NCBI GenBank assembly: GCA_002280855.1
Contig: NCEU01000003.1
Location: 186,001-250,000, forward strand
From: Sphingomonadales bacterium 32-65-25
GTDB taxonomy: Bacteria > Pseudomonadota > Alphaproteobacteria > Sphingomonadales > Sphingomonadaceae
Direction: 5' to 3'
Length of the DNA stretch: 64,000 nt
Part shown: in pieces, positions 47,143 to 55,490 of the stretch
Numbering within the stretch: the first letter of the stretch is position 1
Layout of the letters: each line of letters opens with the position of its first letter
Translations under genes and position numbers: made by a program
Notes under the pieces: model-generated
Seen by the model: only the letters and a program-made list of their open reading frames with translations
Databases searched by the model: none
Told to the model about the DNA's origin: nothing

Positions 47143-48252
47143 ATGCAAAAGGAAACGCGCGTTCACCTGTCTGGCTGGCTGGCCGCAGCACTGCTCGGAA
47201 TATTGGCTCCGGCACTGGCCCTGCTGTTGCTGCGCGATATGCCTGCACCCGCCCCACTCTATTTGTTCGGCGGGCCGGTCTTTGCGCTTGGCCTGATGGG
47301 CGCTGGCATGATCACCGCCGCAACCGGCCGGCGCCTGTGGATCGGCATCGCGCTGGCCCTGATCACCGGCCTTGCCTTGATCCAGTTGGCGCGCGGACTG
47401 GGCATGCCGGCGCTGCCGCACCCGTTCTCCACCGGGCTCGCCGTGATCATCGCCAGCACCAGCTTTGCGGCACGAGGGCAACTGTTTGCCCGGGCGATGG
47501 CAGGCAAGGGCTGGCTGATGGCGCTGTTCGTGGTTGCCGGCGAAGCGGCGATCCTGCTCACATCTCTGGCCATGCCGGGCACGCTGCCCCAATGGCTGCT
47601 CACCCTGCTGCCGGCGCAATGGGCATCGACGGCGATCCAGACGGCGCTCACCGGCACCGGCACCCGCGCGGCCAGCTCTGCGCTATTCGCACTGGCCGGC
47701 ACGGCCGCCACGACGCTGCTTGTCGCCTTCTTGTGGCCGCGCCGCTGGCCCTATGCGCTGATGTTCACAGCCTGGATTGGCCTGTCTGCGCTGGTCTGGC
47801 ACCGGCCCGGCCCACCGCCGCCGCGCGCCGATCTCGCCATCGCCGCGGCCCCTGCCGGCCAGATTGCGCCGATGGCAACCAGCGCCCCCGATGCCGCCAC
47901 CGCCAGCGCGCTTGACCGGGTGAAACGCCAGATCGAAAAATGGCCCGCCGCCGCCGAGCCTGACCTGACACAGCGCGCCCGCAACCTGCTGCTGATCGCC
48001 GCGGTGCCCGATCTGTACGACACGGAACCGCTGCAATCCCACCTGCCCACGCTGGTCGCCGCCGAACTGAAAGCCCGCCTGCCCGCCGACCAACGCGCCG
48101 ACATCCTCGCCGCCATCGCGGCGCACCCGGAAGCTGGCAACGTCAGCGCGCGTGAAACCCTGCCGGTGCTGGGCCTGCCGGCTGCGGTGGGGGATGAAGC
48201 GCCGGTGCGGAACCGGATGGCCCTCTATGCGGGGCGGATGCAGGAAGAATAG
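47143..48252 (+). CDS. Polytopic membrane protein of unknown function
   Basis: 369 residues from MQKETRVHLSG; a TTG at 47113 overlapping the regulator stop would add ten residues and couple it to the regulator. Seven or eight hydrophobic helices fill residues about 10-240 (AAALLGILAPALALLLLRD; FALGLMGAGMITAATG; and so on). A soluble C-terminal part of about 130 residues follows, Ala-rich with LDRVKRQIEKWPAAAEPDL. No family is recognised. Its position after cueR suggests, weakly, a role in metal or envelope stress. Confidence 0.65.
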   Translation: MQKETRVHLSGWLAAALLGILAPALALLLLRDMPAPAPLYLFGGPVFALGLMGAGMITAATGRRLWIGIALALITGLALIQLARGLGMPALPHPFSTGLAVIIASTSFAARGQLFARAMAGKGWLMALFVVAGEAAILLTSLAMPGTLPQWLLTLLPAQWASTAIQTALTGTGTRAASSALFALAGTAATTLLVAFLWPRRWPYALMFTAWIGLSALVWHRPGPPPPRADLAIAAAPAGQIAPMATSAPDAATASALDRVKRQIEKWPAAAEPDLTQRARNLLLIAAVPDLYDTEPLQSHLPTLVAAELKARLPADQRADILAAIAAHPEAGNVSARETLPVLGLPAAVGDEAPVRNRMALYAGRMQEE

Positions 48253-48416
48253 CCTCCGGCGGGCAGGGCCTGAGGCCCTGCACCCACTTTCGTTTGAGTG
48301 GACCTTGATATTCATCATATTGCTGGCAAAAATTGCAGCTAAAATTTCTTTTATCCTTGGGGTTCCTAATCGCATCTAGACAACACGAAATGACTTGAAA
48401 GCAACCTGGAGCATAT

Positions 48417-48686
48417 ATGCCCATTACAGTTAACCGTGGCGGCATCACATCGAAACAGTGGTATCAGACCGGTATATCTGTGAACCCTGAGCAAAATGGA
48501 GGAGCCCTGCTGCTCAGATTCAATCTAGATTCAAAAGGTGGCGGTAAAACCGACATATTAGTAAACATAGATCCAGACTCATTTGGTAAAATGATAGCTT
48601 TGATGTTGAAATGTAGTTTCGATATAACAATAAAGGCTTTTGCGAAAGAAATTATTAGATTAAATAGATCGAAGAAGAATTTATAG
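48417..48686 (+). CDS. AT-rich orphan gene, small hypothetical protein
   Basis: 89 residues. ATG with GGAG nine bases upstream. Codon use is quite unlike the neighbours: A/T-ending codons such as AAA, ATA and TTA, within an AT-rich island from about 48290 to 48720. The product is a small soluble protein, MPITVNRGGITSKQWYQTGI and so on, with a basic C terminus (LNRSKKNL). Not recognised. Base composition suggests recent transfer. The gap 48253-48416 before it has no gene but shares the composition at its end. Confidence 0.6.
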   Translation: MPITVNRGGITSKQWYQTGISVNPEQNGGALLLRFNLDSKGGGKTDILVNIDPDSFGKMIALMLKCSFDITIKAFAKEIIRLNRSKKNL

Positions 48687-48708
48687 ATCAACTATTTGAT
48701 TAAAATTT

Positions 48709-49479
48709 CTATTTTAGCGTCCGTAGCACTACTGTCAGCCCCGCCGGCAGCGGGTTTGGCACTGCCTCTAACCGCGCAGCATCGCGGCGGGCACGGTCGA
48801 TGATGGCGGAGCCGACGGGGCCGTCCACCACAAGCGCGTCACAACGAGCCAAGGCGTTCAGTTGGTTAAGGGTGAGGTTCCCTGGATCAGGGCTGCCCAC
48901 ATCGATGATTAGAAGTTGGGGGGTGGCGCTCGACGTACCTTCGACCACACGCGAAACTGCGGTGTCCACATCGGTCAGCGCCGCGAACGGGTCCAACGGG
49001 CCGCCCTCTGCCAACGCGCGTTCCCACAGGCGGCGGCGATCGGTGGGGGTCGGGTGGCGGGCGGCGACGGCGTCGCGAGCCGACAGGATGGCGCCCGCCA
49101 ATGGCCCAAGGCTGGCGGGGAGCAGCGCTTCGAGGCGGGTGCGCAAGGCGCGGGCGAGGCTGGCCGAGGCACCGGCGGTGGAGATGGCGACGATCACGGG
49201 CGAGCGATCGATGATGGCGCCCATCAGAAAGTCGGACATCGCCGGCTTGTCCACCACGTTGACCAGCAGGCCGCGGGCACGCAGCCTTGTGGCGGCGGCC
49301 TGGGCTTCGGCGTCATCCTCGATGGCGACGAAGGCGAGTGCGGCGTCGGGCGTTTCTTCGCCCACCAGTTCGCCGCCGGCGGCGCGGACGAGGCGGGCCT
49401 TGGCTTCGGCGGGTTCGCCTTCACCGACAAGGATGACGGCGCGGCCGACGAGATTCACGAAGATGGGCAGTTGCTGCAT
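48709..49479 (-). CDS. Siroheme synthase-like protein (precorrin-2 dehydrogenase/ferrochelatase) with truncated methyltransferase domain
   Basis: 256 residues. Residues 1-150 are the Met8/CysG N-terminal NAD-binding domain: FVNLVGRAVILVGEGEPAEA, VNVVDKPAMSDFLMGAIIDR, VIVAISTAGASASLARALR. It oxidises precorrin-2 and inserts iron to make siroheme for sulfite or nitrite reductases. After a helical linker, LLIIDVGSPDPGNLTLNQLN and ARCDALVVDG resemble the first strands of the uroporphyrinogen-III C-methyltransferase (SUMT) domain, but the remaining 200 residues are missing. Lies 21 bases after the flavoprotein gene, same strand. Confidence 0.85.
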   Translation of the reverse strand: MQQLPIFVNLVGRAVILVGEGEPAEAKARLVRAAGGELVGEETPDAALAFVAIEDDAEAQAAATRLRARGLLVNVVDKPAMSDFLMGAIIDRSPVIVAISTAGASASLARALRTRLEALLPASLGPLAGAILSARDAVAARHPTPTDRRRLWERALAEGGPLDPFAALTDVDTAVSRVVEGTSSATPQLLIIDVGSPDPGNLTLNQLNALARCDALVVDGPVGSAIIDRARRDAARLEAVPNPLPAGLTVVLRTLK

Positions 49480-49500
49480 GGCGCGCCTGTGCCCCGAGCC

Positions 49501-50580
49501 TCACGCCGGCGCAAGCGCGTGCGGATCGGCGACGCGGGTGAGGCGCGCCAACAGCGCAAGGCCGCCGGGGATGGCAGAGAGCCCGGCCATGGCCGCCAAA
49601 CGCCCCAGCGGGTGACGCGCGACGGCGAGCGCGGCCATCGCGAGGCCCACCGGGCGGCGGGTGCGGGTGAGCAGCGCTTGGCTGTACGCCGCCGCACTGG
49701 CCCCTTGCGCCAGCATGGTTGCAGCCAGCCGCCCGGATTCAAGCGCGATGGCCATGCCGTCACCGCAGAAACTGGGGATGACGGCGGCCTGATCGCCCAG
49801 CCGCCACAGGCCATCTGTCGTTGGTGCGGCGAGGTAGCCGTAGGGCACACGGGAGATGGCCAGCGGGCGGGGCAGCAGCGGCTCGGCATCGGCCAGCGCG
49901 GCAAGGGCCGGTTCCGTGACCAGGCGAGCCAGCAGGGCGGGCCAGCTGCCGAGATCGCGATAATGCGCGCCATCGACCAGCAGGCACAGGTTGAGCCGGC
50001 CACCCTCCACCGGCTGCAGCCCGGCATAACCGCCATCGAAGAACGTCACCGCGACAGTGCCGGCCAGCCGGCGGGACAGGGCCGCATCGCGGAAATACAT
50101 CTTGAAGCCGATCTCGTCCGGCCCATCCGGGCGCGGCAGGCCCCGCACATCATGCTTGCCGGTAGCCAGCAGCAGGGCCGGCGCGGCGAGGTCACCCGCG
50201 TTGGTCTGGGCAATGCCGCCCGCCAGTGCGCGCACGCTCACCCCACGCTGCACCGCCACACCGGCAGCAACGGCGCGTTCCAGAATCGCTTCGTCCAGCA
50301 CCCGGCGCGACAGGCTGAGCGCCGGGAAGGGCAAGGCAGCGGCAGCCTGGCGGTGGCCGGTGTTGATCTCGACACGGGTGATGGGCACCGCACCCAGGCT
50401 GCGCGCGTCCACACCCAGCCCGGCCAGCGCGGCCACGGCTTCACCACTAAGAAACTCGCCGCAGATTTTGTCATGCGGGCCGGCTTCGCGTTCGATCAGC
50501 AGTGGTGCCTGGCCGGCGCGGGCCAGATCGATGCCGGCGGCTGCACCGGCAAGACCGCCGCCAATGATCAACGGGGACAT
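49501..50580 (-). CDS. FAD-dependent oxidoreductase of the type III PKS operon
   Basis: 359 residues from MSPLIIGGGLAGAAAGIDLA, which contains the GxGxxG dinucleotide motif. A second FAD motif, LWRLGDQAAVIPSFCGDGMA (GD box), lies near 280. The fold is that of aromatic hydroxylases/geranylgeranyl reductases. Overlaps the methyltransferase gene by 13 bases. In comparable phenolic-lipid operons (SrsA-SrsB-SrsC of Streptomyces) a flavoprotein hydroxylates the polyketide resorcinol to a quinone precursor; the same role is likely here. Confidence 0.88.
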   Translation of the reverse strand: MSPLIIGGGLAGAAAGIDLARAGQAPLLIEREAGPHDKICGEFLSGEAVAALAGLGVDARSLGAVPITRVEINTGHRQAAAALPFPALSLSRRVLDEAILERAVAAGVAVQRGVSVRALAGGIAQTNAGDLAAPALLLATGKHDVRGLPRPDGPDEIGFKMYFRDAALSRRLAGTVAVTFFDGGYAGLQPVEGGRLNLCLLVDGAHYRDLGSWPALLARLVTEPALAALADAEPLLPRPLAISRVPYGYLAAPTTDGLWRLGDQAAVIPSFCGDGMAIALESGRLAATMLAQGASAAAYSQALLTRTRRPVGLAMAALAVARHPLGRLAAMAGLSAIPGGLALLARLTRVADPHALAPA

Positions 50581-51296
50581 GATTCCACCGTCCAACGGAA
50601 GGGGAAATGCCAGCGGATTTCGGCCTGCACGCCGGCCGCCGCCAGCAGCGCTTCCAGTTCGGCGCGGGTGAAGGCGCGGCGCACGGACAGGGCGCCATCA
50701 TGCGCCACGATCGGATGCCAGCGCAGCAGGAAGGCAAGGGTGCGGAAGCCGGCCCAGGCCAACCAATGCCGGTGCAAATCGTTGATCAGCCAGCCGACAC
50801 GGGCCGTGCGCTCCATCCACTGGATGAAGGCGATCAGTTCCTCATCGCGCATGTGGTGGGCGACAAGGCTGGAGATGATGAAATCCGGCTGCCAGCCCAA
50901 CGCCTCGGCGCGGCCGGTATGATATGTGATGCCCAGCGCCGGATCGGTGGCCGCGGCGGCGACCGGCGCCGAACGCGGGTTGAGATCGATGCCGGCAAGT
51001 TCCGCATGCAACCCGCGCCCCTGCAGCCAGCGGGCGATGGCGCGCAGCATGTCGCCGTGGCCGAAGCCGACATCGAGCAAGGTGAAACCAACGCGGCTGG
51101 GCAATTGCCGGCGCAGCCAGGCGACGGTGGGCCAGCGTGCCAGCGTTATCGTGTTGACCCGTGCCAGATCGGCGATGACGGCGGCATAGGTGGCGGGATC
51201 AAGCCCGTCGGCATCCATCACCTCTGGCAGATCGGCGCGCTTGGAGAAATCCAGCCGCGCGTTTGGCCATTCGGCAGGGACGGCGCTGGAGTTCAC
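50568..51296 (-). CDS. SAM-dependent methyltransferase of the type III PKS operon
   Basis: 242 residues from a GTG that overlaps the PKS stop (GTGA). Class I methyltransferase: SAM motif I FTLLDVGFGHGDMLRAI near 73, acidic motif II as AGIDLNPRS, then ISSLVAHHMRDEELIAFIQW. Expected to O- or C-methylate the polyketide product, like SrsB. Overlaps the flavoprotein gene downstream. Confidence 0.9.
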   Translation of the reverse strand: MNSSAVPAEWPNARLDFSKRADLPEVMDADGLDPATYAAVIADLARVNTITLARWPTVAWLRRQLPSRVGFTLLDVGFGHGDMLRAIARWLQGRGLHAELAGIDLNPRSAPVAAAATDPALGITYHTGRAEALGWQPDFIISSLVAHHMRDEELIAFIQWMERTARVGWLINDLHRHWLAWAGFRTLAFLLRWHPIVAHDGALSVRRAFTRAELEALLAAAGVQAEIRWHFPFRWTVESCPR

Positions 51297-52393
51297 GCAC
51301 CCACCGTTTCAAAGCGGAAGCTTTCCGCCGCCAGGCCCGGCCCGAAGGCCACAGCAAAGCCCGGCACGCCGCGCGGCACGCTGGTGCCGATGCCGGCCAT
51401 GATCCGCTGCAGCACGAACATGATGGTGGCGCTGCTCATGTTGCCGCATTCGCGCAGCACCTCGCGGGACCAGTTCAAGGCGCCCTGGCCGATGCCCAGC
51501 CCGGTTTCCACCGCATCCAATATGGCGCGGCCGCCGCCGTGCACGGCCCACACGCCATAATCATCCGGGCTGCGGCCGTGCAGCAGAGCGGCGCCGGCGG
51601 GGCCGGCCAGTGCCTGTTGCAGGATGGCCGGCACGCGGCCCGACAACACCATGTCGAACCCCTGATCGCCCACGCCCCAGGTGATGGCATCGGCGGAATC
51701 GGCAATCGTGGCGGCGCGGAAATCGGTGAGCGCGATGCCGGTGGGATCGGCCGTCACCAACGCGGCGGCACAGCCATCGCCGAACAGCAGCATGGCCAAC
51801 AGCGATTCCAGCTCGCCGGTTTCCTGGAAATGCAGGCTGCACAGTTCCAGATTGACCACCAGCACCCGCGCCGATGGATCGGAGCGGACGAAATGATGCG
51901 CCAGCCTGAGCGAATTCACCGCCGCATAGCAGCCCATGAAGCCCACGTGCGTGCGCTCCACGCCGGGATTGAGGCCGAGGCGATGCACCAATATCTGATC
52001 GATGCCGGGCGCCGTCATCCCGGTGCAGCTGGCAACAACCAGGTGGGTGATGCCTTTCAGTTCCGCAGCCGACAGACCCAGCCCGGCGATGGCTTGTTCG
52101 GCAAGGCCCGGCGCGGTGGCGGCAAAGCGCGCCATCCGCTTGGCGGTGGAAGGGAAAGCGCCGGGACGGTAAAAGCCTTCGGCATCGGCGGTGAAACCAT
52201 CGGGGTCCTTGACCGGCGTGAAGAAGCTCCAGCGGTGATCGATGGCGCTGCGGCCAACCAGGCGCTTGAAGATCAACTGGTCGCGCCGATCCTTGATCAG
52301 GCCGCCAACGAAATCCACGAACGCCTCGTGCACATCATTGGGCGGCAGCGCGGTGCCGATACGGTTGATGTGCGCGATTGCAGGGGCAGGCAT
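51293..52393 (-). CDS. Type III polyketide synthase
   Basis: 366 residues, chalcone-synthase fold. Catalytic triad in place: Cys155 (GFMGCYAAVN), His285 (WAVHGGG) and Asn318 (ECGNMSSATI); the His motif reads HGGG where plant enzymes have HPGG. Such bacterial enzymes extend a fatty acyl starter with malonyl-CoA to alkylresorcinols or alkylpyrones. First gene of a tightly overlapping operon with a methyltransferase and a flavoprotein, and divergent from the P1 peptidase gene, with the promoters in the 87 bases between. Confidence 0.95.
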   Translation of the reverse strand: MPAPAIAHINRIGTALPPNDVHEAFVDFVGGLIKDRRDQLIFKRLVGRSAIDHRWSFFTPVKDPDGFTADAEGFYRPGAFPSTAKRMARFAATAPGLAEQAIAGLGLSAAELKGITHLVVASCTGMTAPGIDQILVHRLGLNPGVERTHVGFMGCYAAVNSLRLAHHFVRSDPSARVLVVNLELCSLHFQETGELESLLAMLLFGDGCAAALVTADPTGIALTDFRAATIADSADAITWGVGDQGFDMVLSGRVPAILQQALAGPAGAALLHGRSPDDYGVWAVHGGGRAILDAVETGLGIGQGALNWSREVLRECGNMSSATIMFVLQRIMAGIGTSVPRGVPGFAVAFGPGLAAESFRFETVGA

Positions 52394-52480
52394 CGCGGAA
52401 ATTCCTTTTGCGTTGAAGGGCGACAGTGCGCCGGTTGGGCAGGGCTTGCAACAGCACGCACTGCGGCCGATGGATGCGCC

Positions 52481-53380
52481 ATGAACTCATCAGGCATCAG
52501 CGCGGTTCCCGGCATATACGTCGGCCATGCCCATTGCGATGTGGCGCGCACCGGCGTCACGCTGATCTTGCCCCACGAACCCGCCGTGATGGCGGTGGAC
52601 GTGCGCGGCGGCGGGCCCGGCACGCGCGAGACGGATGCACTGAACCCCATCAACCTGGTCGAACGCGCCCACGGGCTGGCGCTGGCCGGCGGTTCGGTGT
52701 TCGGGCTGGCGGCCGGGGATGAGCTGGCGCTGCTGCTTTCCGCCGCCGGGCGCGGCCTGCCGATGGGCGACGGCCTGCCCGCGGTGCCGGTGGTGCCGGC
52801 CGCGATCCTGTTCGACATCACCAATGGTGGCGACAAGGATTGGGGCATGGACCCACCCTATCGCCGGCTGACGCGCGAGGCCTTTGCGGCGGCCGGGCAG
52901 TTGGGGAGCGACGGCCACGGGCCCATCGGTGCCGGGTACGGCGCACGGGCCGGCAGCCGGGCCGGCGGCATCGGCAGCGTCTCGCGCGTGCTTGATGATG
53001 GCAACATCGTTGGCGCGCTGATCGCCGCCAACAGTTTCGGCGAGATTTATGCCGATGCGCCGCCCGGTGACGGCCCGGTGGAGATGCCCAAACTGGCCAA
53101 GCACCGCCGCTTCGGGCGGGACAACACGATCATCGGCGCAGTCGCCACCAATGCGCCGCTCACCCGCGCGCAGGCCTTGCGGGTGGCGATGATGGCGCAG
53201 GGCGGGCTGACGCGGGCGGTGCGGCCGATCCACACGCCGTTCGATGGCGATTGCCTCTTCGCCATTTCCACCGCGGTTCCCGGCCTCACACCCGTGGATG
53301 ATGTGCAACTGATCGAGATCGGCACGGTGGCCGCCGATCTGGTCGCCGCCGCCGTGCGCCAGGCTGTCGGGCTTTATTGA
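52481..53380 (+). CDS. P1-family peptidase (DmpA-like, autoprocessing)
   Basis: 299 residues from MNSSGISAVPGIYVGHAH. DmpA/P1 family: GVTLILPHEPAVMAVDVRGG, the ETDALNPINLVERAHGLALA and GGSVFGLAAGDE segments, and NTIIGAVATNAPLTRAQALR, the position where family members cut themselves to expose the N-terminal nucleophile. These act on N-terminal residues of small peptides or beta-peptides. No signal peptide, so cytoplasmic. Stop overlaps the convergent lipoprotein gene by seven bases. Confidence 0.92.
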   Translation: MNSSGISAVPGIYVGHAHCDVARTGVTLILPHEPAVMAVDVRGGGPGTRETDALNPINLVERAHGLALAGGSVFGLAAGDELALLLSAAGRGLPMGDGLPAVPVVPAAILFDITNGGDKDWGMDPPYRRLTREAFAAAGQLGSDGHGPIGAGYGARAGSRAGGIGSVSRVLDDGNIVGALIAANSFGEIYADAPPGDGPVEMPKLAKHRRFGRDNTIIGAVATNAPLTRAQALRVAMMAQGGLTRAVRPIHTPFDGDCLFAISTAVPGLTPVDDVQLIEIGTVAADLVAAAVRQAVGLY

Positions 53381-53919
53381 GCCTGCAAGGCCGCGATGCG
53401 GTTGGCCAGGGCGTCGAGGCGCGGCGCCAGTGTGACCGCCGCAGCCGGCGCGTCACGCAAGGCTTCGGCCAGCGCCGCGCGACGATAATCGGCGCCAGCC
53501 AGCGGCGCCAGCGCAGCGCCCAGGGCGGATTCGGTTGCTTCCAGCCGCAGGGCCGCAGCCGAATCGGCAGCGCTGCCGGCAGCGCCCGCGCGCGCCGCAT
53601 CACGGGCGGCGCGGGCCGGGGCGGCGGCGGCTTCCACCTGCGCGACCATCGCTTCCAGCGCGGCAATCTCGGTTTCGGCAGCGGCCGGCGTTGGCGGCGG
53701 AGTTGGTGCCGGCATGTCGGGCGCGGCCGGAGCCACGGCTTCGGCCGGCGGAGCGCATTCAGCATCACCCCGGGGGCAACGACCGACACCCGGCACATTG
53801 CGCGGCACCATCGGCGAGATTTCACCGGGACGCGGGTTCAGGCTGGGCCAATCATTGGATCGGCCGGCGCAACCGACCAGCAAAAGGGCAAGAACAAGAG
53901 GCTGGGCCATGCGGTGCAT
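53374..53919 (-). CDS. Small lipoprotein with helical C terminus
   Basis: 181 residues. A lipobox LLLVGC puts the lipidated Cys at 17. Then a Pro-rich spacer (PAPTPPPTPAAAE) and an Ala-rich helical region with coiled-coil character (IAALEAMVAQVEAAAAPARA). A CPRGDAEC pair may form a disulphide. Anchored in the outer or inner membrane on the periplasmic side. No family recognised. The frame is clean and the signal is good, so it is a real gene; convergent with the P1 peptidase gene. Confidence 0.7.
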   Translation of the reverse strand: MHRMAQPLVLALLLVGCAGRSNDWPSLNPRPGEISPMVPRNVPGVGRCPRGDAECAPPAEAVAPAAPDMPAPTPPPTPAAAETEIAALEAMVAQVEAAAAPARAARDAARAGAAGSAADSAAALRLEATESALGAALAPLAGADYRRAALAEALRDAPAAAVTLAPRLDALANRIAALQAQ

Positions 53920-53995
53920 GATTTATCGCCTAAAACGGCAAGGAAGAGGTTGCAATGCCCCGCGCGCATGGCTATCAGGCCGGCCTTCACGGTGT

Positions 53996-54072
53996 GCGCC
54001 CGTAGCTCAGCTGGATAGAGCATCAGACTACGAATCTGAGGGTCGGACGTTCGAATCGTTCCGGGCGCACCA
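53996..54072 (+). tRNA. tRNA-Arg (ACG anticodon), CCA encoded
   Basis: Acceptor GCGCCCG pairs with CGGGCGC. D arm GCTCAGCTGGATAGAGC, anticodon stem CAGAC/ATCTG region around ACG, T arm GGACGTTCGAATCGTTCC. Encoded CCA at 54070-54072. The ACG anticodon becomes ICG after deamination. Confidence 0.96.
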
Positions 54073-54096
54073 ACTTCCCCTTCCAAGCCAATGACA

Positions 54097-54120
54097 CCGG
54101 GCCGGCCAGCCCGGTTTTTT
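54097..54120 (+). terminator. Intrinsic terminator after tRNA-Arg
   Basis: CCGGGC, six-base loop, GCCCGG, followed directly by six T. Located 25 bases beyond the tRNA. Confidence 0.85.
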
Positions 54121-54208
54121 CATGCACGATCGCGTGGCAGCCAAGCTGTAGACAGCATGCCCGCTGCGATTGGCGCAACCGGCTGGGCAAAATCATCTTT
54201 TGGGAAAA

Positions 54209-54283
54209 TGGTGGACGCGGCAGGGATTGAACCTGCGACCCCTGCGATGTCAACACAGTGCTCTACCACTGAGCTACGCGTCC
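54209..54283 (-). tRNA. tRNA-Val (GAC anticodon), CCA encoded
   Basis: On the minus strand GGACGCG pairs with CGCGTCC, D arm GCTCAGTGGTAGAGC, anticodon stem CTGTG/CGCAG around TTGACAT (anticodon GAC), T arm GCAGGTTCAATCCCTGC, then A and CCA. It faces the tRNA-Arg gene. Confidence 0.95.
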
Positions 54284-54406
54284 ACGGGAAGGCGCCTGTT
54301 AGTGGCATCGGCCCGGCTTGGCAAGTGCCGCCGACAAGCGGCCACGACTTTGGCGCGTCATTTGTCACCTTGGCAGCAGCCTGCCCTCGTGCTTGGAGCT
54401 TGGCTC

Positions 54407-55294
54407 ATGATGTTTCGCGCCCCTGCCGCCGCCCAGCCGGCTGTTTTCCCGTGGGGGCGCCTGTCGGGCGATGCCGATGGGCGCTGGCCCCTGCTGCTCA
54501 CCTCGCCGCACAGTGGCCGGCATTATCCACCGGCGCTGCTGGCGGGGTCGCGCCTGGCGCTGGTGCAATTGCGGCGGGCGGAAGATGCGTTCGTCGATGC
54601 GTTGTTGGATGGCATTGCCGGGGTGCCGGTGCTGGCCGCCAGCCATGCCCGCTCTTGGCTCGATCTCAACCGCCGGCCCGATGAACTGGATCCGGCGATG
54701 TTCGATGGGCCACTGGCCGTGCCGGTGGCCGCCACGGAGCGCGTGGCGGCTGGGTTGGGCGTGATTCCGCGCCTCGCCGGCCACGGGCTCGACATCTATG
54801 CGCGCGCGCTGCCGGCGGCCGAAGCCGCGGCGCGGCTGGCGAGCCTGCATGCGCCCTGGCACGAACAGGTGGGCAACATCCTGGCCGCCGCCCGCGGCCA
54901 GCACGGCGCGGCGCTGCTGATCGATTGCCATTCGATGCCATCGCCCACCGGGGCGCGGCCGCCGCAGATCGTGTTGGGCGATTGCCACGGCCGCAGCGCC
55001 GATCCCGCCATCATGCAGGCGATCGAGGATCATTTCCGCAACGCCGGTTGGCGGGTGGCGCGCAACGCGCCTTATGCCGGCGGCCACACCACGCGGCATC
55101 ATGGCCAGCCCGGCACCGGCATCCACGCCGTGCAGATCGAGATTGATCGCGCGCTCTATCTGGATGGCCACAAGCTGGTGCTGCACGCCGGCGCCACCAA
55201 GGTGCGCAGCGTGATGACCGCGCTGGTGCAGCGGCTGGTGGCTGATTGGCCGCAACTGGTGAGCGCGTCACCCTGGGCTGAAGCCGCCGAGTAG
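54407..55294 (+). CDS. N-formylglutamate amidohydrolase family protein
   Basis: 295 residues from the ATG pair at 54407/54410, with GGAG at suitable distance; the frame is open further back but crosses the tRNA-Val gene. Family motifs: LLLTSPHSGRHYPPALLAG (metal His), RRAEDAFVDALLDG, LIDCHSMPSP with a second metal ligand, and GGHTTRHHGQPGTGIHAVQI with IEIDRALYLD at the C terminus. Hydrolyses formyl or related N-acyl bonds of amino acids, as in histidine degradation, though no hut gene adjoins. No signal peptide. Confidence 0.9.
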   Translation: MMFRAPAAAQPAVFPWGRLSGDADGRWPLLLTSPHSGRHYPPALLAGSRLALVQLRRAEDAFVDALLDGIAGVPVLAASHARSWLDLNRRPDELDPAMFDGPLAVPVAATERVAAGLGVIPRLAGHGLDIYARALPAAEAAARLASLHAPWHEQVGNILAAARGQHGAALLIDCHSMPSPTGARPPQIVLGDCHGRSADPAIMQAIEDHFRNAGWRVARNAPYAGGHTTRHHGQPGTGIHAVQIEIDRALYLDGHKLVLHAGATKVRSVMTALVQRLVADWPQLVSASPWAEAAE

Positions 55295-55299
55295 ACACG

Positions 55300-55334
55300 A
55301 AAAGGCCGCGCTGGTGGGGGCGACCAGCGCGGCC
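55300..55334 (-). terminator. Intrinsic terminator between the amidohydrolase and ZnuD-like genes
   Basis: GGCCGCGCTGGT and its complement form a 12-bp stem around a seven-base loop (55304-55334), with four T at its 3' side on the minus strand. It serves the minus-strand receptor and may also end the plus-strand amidohydrolase transcript. The remaining gap to 55490 has no gene. Confidence 0.75.
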
Positions 55335-55490
55335 AGATCAGAACCTTCATCCAGGTTCGGAGGGTGGCAGGCCCAAGGAAAAATTGGGGCCACGGGGCGG
55401 TCACCGAAAGGGGGGAACGGTGCCGCCGTACATCTGATTTGGGGTGGCTCCGGCGGCTTTCAAGAGCCACCAGAGCGATTTTCTCGGCTT

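Noticed and set aside
53996..54283. tRNA pair as an integration site with a mobile island
   Set aside because: No integrase, no repeated tRNA 3' end and ordinary composition on both sides.
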